From Flavobacteriaceae bacterium UBA6268 (GTDB taxonomy: Bacteria; Bacteroidota; Bacteroidia; Flavobacteriales; Flavobacteriaceae), in NCBI GenBank assembly GCA_002440705.1, contig DJVA01000067.1, forward strand, positions 1 through 6,677: 6,677 nucleotides of DNA, read 5' to 3'. Position 1 is the stretch's first letter; each line of letters opens with the position of its first letter. A program made the translations under genes and the position numbers. This document shows positions 1 to 3,994 of the stretch, piece by piece. Below the pieces are notes generated by a model. That model was given only the letters and a program-made list of their open reading frames with translations. It searched no databases and was not told the DNA's origin.

Positions 1-437
1 AAGACTCCTTCAGCATTTCTACGGACGATGGGTTGCTTGAAAATACCTACGATAAAGCCCCCAAGGCATTTACCCAAGACACCGAACCCCTACCAGAGTA
101 TGCCAAAGATCAATTTTTGGGCGATGTAACCACTAACGCTACGTACGTTACCATACAGTACCGCGACCATGAATATGTAGACGGCGACTTGATACGGGTC
201 TATGTCAATGGGGACATTGTACAGTCCAGTGTGTTTTTAGGGGGTAGTTTCTCTGGATTTACACTTACCTTGGAGCAAGGGGTCAACACCATCGAATTCG
301 AAGCCCTCAATCAAGGAAGTTCCGGTCCCAACACGGCAGAACTGCATGTTTACGATGATAAGGGGCTCATCATTTCTGCCAAAAAATGGAACCTACTTAC
401 GGGCAAAAGGGCTACGATTGTGGTGAATAAAGATTGA
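1..437 (+). CDS. C-terminal part of a protein with a beta-rich domain (5' end outside window)
   Basis: The reading frame is open from base 3 to a TGA at 435-437, with no in-frame stop before it, so the gene begins upstream of the window. A TTG at 33 is in frame, but there is no reason to treat it as the start. About 144 residues are visible. The last ~100 alternate hydrophobic and polar residues as in a beta-sandwich, with stretches such as GDLIRVYVNGDIV, a Phe-rich FSGFTLTLEQGVNTIEFEAL strand pair, NQGSSGPNTAEL and a final KRATIVVNKD. I know this type of C-terminal domain from flavobacterial hypothetical secreted proteins; its function is not established. No T9SS type A sorting signature (YPNPF) is visible, and the signal peptide, if any, lies outside the window. 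The gene converges on exbD with a single base between the two stop codons. That it is a real gene is well supported; its role is unknown. Confidence 0.75.
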   Translation, partial: DSFSISTDDGLLENTYDKAPKAFTQDTEPLPEYAKDQFLGDVTTNATYVTIQYRDHEYVDGDLIRVYVNGDIVQSSVFLGGSFSGFTLTLEQGVNTIEFEALNQGSSGPNTAELHVYDDKGLIISAKKWNLLTGKRATIVVNKD

Positions 438-438
438 T

Positions 439-990
439 TTAGCGTAGTTCCGCTTCAGCCACACGTAAAGGATAGGCGTCCCTAGCAATTTTCATCTGTT
501 CCTCGGTAAGTTGGGAAATTTCTACCTTGAACTGGTTTTTGGCAAAGGCTGCCCTCAATTCAAAAAAAGCCGAAGTCAGTGCATTTTGAATGGCAATATA
601 GTCGCCATATTCGCTTTCACGATCCATAGAGAGTACCAAGACAGCGTGTTGTGGATTCTCCGATGAAGTTTCTAAGCCCAGCCCTTTGCAATAATCACAG
701 CTGCCGTCCCCATTGTTATCCAAGAACTCCTTGAACGCTATGACCAACTGATCCTTAGCGGTAATTTGCTCATTGACCATTACGTTGCCTTCTCTATTCA
801 AATAAATTTTTAAGGTATTCCGTTCTTTCAGAGGCACTGTACATTCGGGCAATTGGCAACGCTCCGGAAGTTTTCGCACAATTCCCTTTTCGTTTGGAAA
901 AACAGTGGTTACCAAAAAAAAGATCAGCAATAAAAAAGCGATATCTGCAGTACTGCCTGCATTGATTTCGGGAATGGAAGAACGTCTCAT
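439..990 (-). CDS. exbD: ExbD/TolR family proton-channel subunit (biopolymer transport protein)
   Basis: The 183-residue protein has the standard ExbD plan: a short cytoplasmic N-terminus (MRRSSIPEINAGS), one membrane helix at about residues 14-31 (TADIAFLLLIFFLVTTVF) carrying the conserved Asp16, and a periplasmic domain from about 33 to the end. In the known family, this Asp takes part in proton flow through an ExbB-ExbD motor that energises TonB-dependent outer-membrane transport or related work. The flavobacterial loop CDYCKG (Cys98, Cys101) is present, and there is a second pair, Cys45 and Cys50, just after the helix; all four cysteines face the periplasm. The start ATG is at 988-990, 63 bases after the preceding minus-strand gene; I see no strong promoter in that gap, so co-transcription with 1490-2110 and 1054-1497 is likely. 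No exbB or tonB is present in the window, so its partner must be encoded elsewhere. The family call is firm; the energised process is not known. Confidence 0.92.
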   Translation of the reverse strand: MRRSSIPEINAGSTADIAFLLLIFFLVTTVFPNEKGIVRKLPERCQLPECTVPLKERNTLKIYLNREGNVMVNEQITAKDQLVIAFKEFLDNNGDGSCDYCKGLGLETSSENPQHAVLVLSMDRESEYGDYIAIQNALTSAFFELRAAFAKNQFKVEISQLTEEQMKIARDAYPLRVAEAELR

Positions 991-1032
991 GATGAAAAGG
1001 ATTAAAGTTTAGAAAGCGACTCCCAATAAAGA

Positions 1033-1048
1033 TGCCAAAATGCCAAAA
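1033..1048. repeat. Two tandem 8-bp copies, TGCCAAAA
   Basis: Two exact head-to-tail copies of TGCCAAAA (read as TTTTGGCA on the coding strand) lie at 1033-1040 and 1041-1048, in the 63-base gap between the unknown gene and exbD. The repeat is directly visible. Whether it is a regulatory site for exbD or only low-complexity spacer cannot be judged; a chance occurrence in AT-rich intergenic DNA is quite possible. Confidence 0.5.
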
Positions 1049-1053
1049 AAATG

Positions 1054-1497
1054 TTAAGAAAAAGTCGTGTTTCTTAAATAGTGCACCGCACCGGCATCCA
1101 ATTGAAAGTCCAGATCGGTAACAAACGAATCAATTTTACCGCGCTTAAAATGTGTAGCAATTTTTGGCAATACCTTCACCATGTCTTGATAATAACGCCG
1201 CAAGACTTCGCGATTTCCTGGATAACCCTGCTCCCGGCACCAAACCAAATAATCGGCACTCTCTTCGAGGAATTCCCATTCGCGTAATGCCAAAACCAAG
1301 TGTAGTAGCGTATTGGGGCATTTAAAATCTTGATACTCATCTTGAATTAACACGGGGTAGTCAATTCCTTTAAGGGTAATGTGGCAGTAAAGAGTATCCT
1401 CTATTAGGGAATGGTCCAGTCGGATAATTTGTACCGTTTGCGAACGGTAAAAAAGCTTTAAAGCCGCAACTTCAGGATAAGCTGGGTCATTATTCAT
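1054..1497 (-). CDS. Small soluble protein of unknown function, translationally coupled to the gene before it
   Basis: The 147-residue protein has no signal peptide or membrane helix, so it is probably cytoplasmic. The N-terminal half (about 1-55) looks like an alpha/beta region (VQIIRLDHSLI, YCHITLKGIDYPVLI). The middle is helical with a distinctive Trp/Glu-rich segment, LREWEFLEESADYLVWC (about 71-87), followed by REVLRRYYQDM. Three cysteines are at 38, 60 and 87. I have a general sense that similar proteins with a YLVWC segment occur in flavobacteria, but I cannot name a family or function. The ATG at 1495-1497 lies inside the end of the upstream gene: the upstream TAA is at 1490-1492, so the genes overlap by 8 bp, which favours coupled translation and confirms this start. 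The coherent protein sequence and the coupling make it a convincing gene; its function is open. Confidence 0.8.
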   Translation of the reverse strand: MNNDPAYPEVAALKLFYRSQTVQIIRLDHSLIEDTLYCHITLKGIDYPVLIQDEYQDFKCPNTLLHLVLALREWEFLEESADYLVWCREQGYPGNREVLRRYYQDMVKVLPKIATHFKRGKIDSFVTDLDFQLDAGAVHYLRNTTFS

Positions 1498-2110
1498 CCG
1501 ATTCTTCCAAACGGGCCTTCAAGTCTTCATACGTTTCAATAAGAAGGTACATTTTGCCCCCCAACATCACAATGGGGGTATCCATCTTGCCCAGCCGTTC
1601 TTCACCACCAACCAGCGAGCCTGAGATTTGATTTTTTACATTTTCGTTTTCCGATACCTTTACCTTTCGGTAATTGTATGGGGTGCGGTCCAATTGCCCA
1701 ATGAGGGAGTCGCACTTGGCACTGCAGCTATCCGGAAGAAAAAGGGTAATAGGTACTTTCGGATCGATTTTAATCAATTCATAATCGGCATGGATCACCC
1801 TGCGCGACAACTCATCACTTACATCTAATGTATAGGTATAAACCGGTTGCTTGCCCCGTTCAATCACTAAACTAAGGATGTTTACTTTTGAAGTTGCTGG
1901 TACCCGATACTTTCTGGGAACCCCCTTGCGTTGTCGAAACCCTGTTCCTTCAACTTCAATGCTCACGTCTAAATCCACAAGATTTTTGTTGACAGCATAG
2001 AGCATCAAGCGATTGTTCTTTTTTTCGTCCTCAATGTCCACAGTATAGGTATTTTGACTGAATAGGGGCGAAAGTGTAACGAGCAATAATAGGGTAAAAA
2101 GATACTTCAT
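1490..2110 (-). CDS. Exported protein with glutaredoxin/thioredoxin-like C-terminal half
   Basis: The 206-residue protein starts with a clear signal peptide (MKYLFTLLLLVTLSPLFSQ), probably cleaved near residue 18, so it acts in the periplasm or at the surface. Residues ~20-115 look like a beta-sandwich (MLYAVNKNLVDLDVSIEVEGTGF, VPATSKVNILSLVIERGK, YTYTLDVSDELSRR). From ~118 the pattern is that of a small thioredoxin fold: a strand (PITLFLPDS), a cysteine pair Cys129-Ser-Ala-Lys-Cys133 at the start of a helix, then DTPIVMLGGKMYL (177-189) with a Pro179 in the usual cis-proline place, and a last helix (YEDLKARLEE). The spacing is CxxxC rather than the canonical CxxC, so redox activity is doubtful and it could be a structural or binding variant. 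It is the first gene of the three-gene minus-strand unit ending in exbD. The export signal is firm, the fold is a moderate inference, and the function is unknown. Confidence 0.82.
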   Translation of the reverse strand: MKYLFTLLLLVTLSPLFSQNTYTVDIEDEKKNNRLMLYAVNKNLVDLDVSIEVEGTGFRQRKGVPRKYRVPATSKVNILSLVIERGKQPVYTYTLDVSDELSRRVIHADYELIKIDPKVPITLFLPDSCSAKCDSLIGQLDRTPYNYRKVKVSENENVKNQISGSLVGGEERLGKMDTPIVMLGGKMYLLIETYEDLKARLEESDE

Positions 2111-2128
2111 AACAGGTATTTTAGGTTT

Positions 2129-2160
2129 CGAAGATACAAATTATTCATAGAGATGGGAAA
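2129..2160 (-). promoter_or_regulatory. Weak candidate Bacteroidetes promoter for the 2110-439 gene unit
   Basis: On the minus strand TATCTTCG (2136-2129) differs from the Bacteroidetes -7 consensus TAnnTTTG at one base. The only -33 candidate at the right distance is TTTC (2160-2157), 20 bp upstream, which lacks the conserved G. The start codon at 2110 would leave a leader of roughly a dozen bases. The location is right for a divergent promoter, but the match is imperfect. Confidence 0.35.
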
Positions 2161-2180
2161 CCATTTTTATTGGGTTTTCC
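2156..2180. repeat. Imperfect inverted repeat in the divergent intergenic region
   Basis: GGAAACC at 2156-2162 faces GGGTTTTCC at 2172-2180 across an AT-rich centre. The arms pair with a mismatch or bulge. It overlaps the weak -33 candidate of the minus-strand promoter and lies upstream of the plus-strand promoter, so it could be an operator; it could also be chance. It lacks the GC-rich stem and T-run expected of a terminator. Confidence 0.3.
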
Positions 2181-2221
2181 TGTCGCCTTTTATAAATAGT
2201 CGACCAATTGCCCCTGAATGT

Positions 2222-2252
2222 TTTGTCCACTAAAAATTAAATCCTACTTTTA
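2222..2252 (+). promoter_or_regulatory. Bacteroidetes-type promoter of the propeller gene
   Basis: TTTG at 2222-2225 (-33 element) is followed after exactly 19 bp by TACTTTTA at 2245-2252, one base away from the TAnnTTTG -7 consensus of the Bacteroidetes primary sigma factor. The start codon at 2267 lies 15 bases beyond the box. An A-tract (2252-2259) precedes the start in place of a Shine-Dalgarno sequence, as is usual in this phylum. Confidence 0.6.
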
Positions 2253-2261
2253 AAAAAAACT

Positions 2262-2270
2262 ATGAAATGA
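2262..2270 (+). other. M-K-stop mini-cistron overlapping the true start codon
   Basis: ATG AAA TGA reads at 2262-2270. Its last four bases overlap the ATG at 2267-2269 of the propeller gene. The cause is a 5-bp tandem duplication, ATGAA at 2262-2266 and 2267-2271. The context AAAACTATGAAA (2256-2267) around the first ATG is identical to the 12 bases around the real start of the metalloprotease gene (3989-4000), so the first ATG may be the better initiation site. Confidence 0.5.
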
Positions 2271-3922
2271 AACTACGCCTATTCGTACCCCTTTTTGTAA
2301 TCTTAGGAATTACTTGGTCCAATGCGCAAGCACAGCTTCGGGAGAAACACCACGAGGTTATGGACAACAGCTATGTTCCCGTAGATAAATCCTTAATGCC
2401 ACGGCAAAACCCCTATCAAGAACGACGCTCTACCATTATCACCACACAAGTTAATGTCGATTCTAATGGCGAGGACATCATCGGCGATGCGGGGAATGAA
2501 CCATCCATTGCCGTCGATCCTACCAACCCCAACCGAATTGTCATTGGTTGGCGCCAATTCGATACCGTAACCAATAACTTTAGGCAGGGTGGCTATGGCT
2601 ATTCGTTGGATGGTGGGATGACCTTTGTCTTTCCAGGAGTATTGGAGCCAGGTATTTTTCGGTCAGACCCGGTATTGGATTTTGATGCGGAAGGAAATTT
2701 TTATTACAACAGTCTTACACAGGGGTTCGCATGCGATGTATGGCAAATAACCGACGGAGGGGTGGATTGGACAGGTCCGTACCCCGCACATGGTGGTGAC
2801 AAACAATGGATGCGTTTGGACCGAACTGGCGGAATAGGCGATAAGCACAACTATTCGTTTTGGACGAGCAGTTTTTCTACCTGCGATCCTGGGTTTTTTA
2901 CCCGCTCTACCGATGGAAGCATGACTTTTGAAGATTGTGAAATTATTGATAATGACCCTTTTTGGGGAACCCTTGCAGTAGACAAGGATGGGAATTTGTA
3001 CCTTACAGGTGCTTCTTTCGGAAGTATTGTGCTGGTTAAGTCAACCACGGCCAAAGACCCATTACAAGAGGTTTCTTGGGACTTTGTTACCACCGTCGAT
3101 CTAGGTGGGGTCTTGGATGCAGGTTTTGTATTGAATCCCCAAGGACTCATCGGCCAAGCATGGGTAGCAACAGGAGATTCTGGCAATCCGGGCCCCGAAA
3201 ATGTCTATGTTTGTGCATCGGTTGTGCCAACCAACGATCCCAGCGATGTTATGTTTGCCCGAAGCACTGATGGAGGTTTAACATTTGAACCACCGGTCAG
3301 GATCAATACCGATGCCGTAGGGCATCACAATTGGTTTGGAACCATGAGCGTGGCTCCCAATGGAAGGATTGATGTGGTTTGGCTCGACACTCGGGACGAT
3401 CCAAACAATATACTATCTAGGCTGTATTATTCCTTTTCAGAAGATCAAGGTACTACCTGGTCGCCCAATGAGCCACTTTCTCCAGCATTCGACTCTAGGG
3501 TAGGCTGGCCACAGCAAAATAAAATGGGGGATTATTTTGATATGGTAAGCGACGACAATTATGCACATTTGGCCTGGGCCAATACCCTAAATGGGGGACA
3601 GGATGTGTACTATACCCGAATCGATCCCGAAGCTATAATTTTAAACCAAGCCAATTTCCAAACTTCCCTATTTAAGGGGAAAGCCTATCCCAACCCTTTT
3701 TCCGATGGAGTTCAAATTGCTTTCAATGTTCCTGAAAAACAACACATTAAAGTAACGCTCTACGACATTTTGGGCAGGGAAGTAGCAACCCTTTTGGATG
3801 CCGAAGTTGATGGCCTCCAACAGCTTTCCTATACGGCCCCAAGTACTGTAAAAGCTGGAAACTACTTTGTAATTGTGCAGGGAGCGCAAGGAAAACAGGC
3901 CCTCCGAATTACAAAGCGCTGA
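2267..3922 (+). CDS. Secreted Asp-box (BNR, sialidase-like) beta-propeller protein with T9SS type A sorting domain
   Basis: The 551-residue protein begins with a signal peptide (residues 1-22, ending SNAQA). Residues ~75-455 form a sialidase-like propeller with Asp-box motifs S-x-D-x-G-x-T-F/W at 113-120 (SLDGGMTF), 214-221 (STDGSMTF), 333-340 (STDGGLTF) and 391-398 (SEDQGTTW), plus a degenerate copy near 161-168. Asp boxes are structural turns, not the active site; I see no FRIP motif or clear arginine triad, so sialidase activity should not be assumed. From ~465 comes a T9SS type A sorting domain: KAYPNPF (472-478), VTLYDILGREV, GNYFVIVQG and a basic end (ITKR). This domain directs outer-membrane passage by the Por machinery and is normally cleaved off. 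An in-frame TAA at 2231-2233 rules out a longer start. A separate promoter lies upstream and the metalloprotease gene follows after 72 bases. Export and fold are well supported; the ligand is unknown. Confidence 0.9.
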   Translation: MKLRLFVPLFVILGITWSNAQAQLREKHHEVMDNSYVPVDKSLMPRQNPYQERRSTIITTQVNVDSNGEDIIGDAGNEPSIAVDPTNPNRIVIGWRQFDTVTNNFRQGGYGYSLDGGMTFVFPGVLEPGIFRSDPVLDFDAEGNFYYNSLTQGFACDVWQITDGGVDWTGPYPAHGGDKQWMRLDRTGGIGDKHNYSFWTSSFSTCDPGFFTRSTDGSMTFEDCEIIDNDPFWGTLAVDKDGNLYLTGASFGSIVLVKSTTAKDPLQEVSWDFVTTVDLGGVLDAGFVLNPQGLIGQAWVATGDSGNPGPENVYVCASVVPTNDPSDVMFARSTDGGLTFEPPVRINTDAVGHHNWFGTMSVAPNGRIDVVWLDTRDDPNNILSRLYYSFSEDQGTTWSPNEPLSPAFDSRVGWPQQNKMGDYFDMVSDDNYAHLAWANTLNGGQDVYYTRIDPEAIILNQANFQTSLFKGKAYPNPFSDGVQIAFNVPEKQHIKVTLYDILGREVATLLDAEVDGLQQLSYTAPSTVKAGNYFVIVQGAQGKQALRITKR

Positions 3923-3934
3923 GGATTCTTCTTT

Positions 3935-3946
3935 CAAATCGATTTG
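3935..3946. repeat. Perfect 12-bp palindrome CAAATCGATTTG
   Basis: CAAATCGATTTG is its own reverse complement. Its right end (3943-3946) is exactly the predicted -33 TTTG of the metalloprotease promoter, so a dimeric regulator bound here would compete with RNA polymerase. No spacer or following T-run makes it look like a terminator of the preceding gene. The palindrome is certain; its role is inference. Confidence 0.5.
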
Positions 3947-3973
3947 TATTTTAAAATAAAAGCGATATTTTCG
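3943..3973 (+). promoter_or_regulatory. Bacteroidetes-type promoter of the metalloprotease gene
   Basis: TTTG at 3943-3946 is followed after exactly 19 bp by TATTTTCG at 3966-3973, one base from the TAnnTTTG consensus. The start codon at 3995 is 22 bases beyond the box. The spacing is identical to that of the promoter at 2222-2252. The metalloprotease could therefore be transcribed on its own as well as by read-through from the propeller gene, since no terminator is visible between them. Confidence 0.6.
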
Positions 3974-3994
3974 TCTTTTACTTAACTGAAAACT

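Noticed and set aside
1081..1287. A 68-codon plus-strand frame
   Set aside because: It is antisense to the coupled unknown gene (1054-1497), which has an overlap-defined start and a coherent protein.
439..2110. A complete TonB-ExbB-ExbD system
   Set aside because: Only ExbD is encoded here. Neither companion gene in the unit has the multi-helix pattern of ExbB or the proline-rich TonB plan.
2156..2180. A rho-independent terminator in the divergent region
   Set aside because: The inverted repeat is imperfect and AT-rich, and no gene ends toward it from either side, so a terminator makes no sense here.
2851..3186. A 111-codon open frame on the minus strand
   Set aside because: It is opposite the propeller gene, whose Asp boxes and sorting domain show the plus frame to be real; the minus product has no domain pattern.
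2267..3922. A functional exo-alpha-sialidase call
   Set aside because: Asp boxes occur in many propellers without sialidase activity, and the catalytic signature residues are not evident, so only the fold is claimed.
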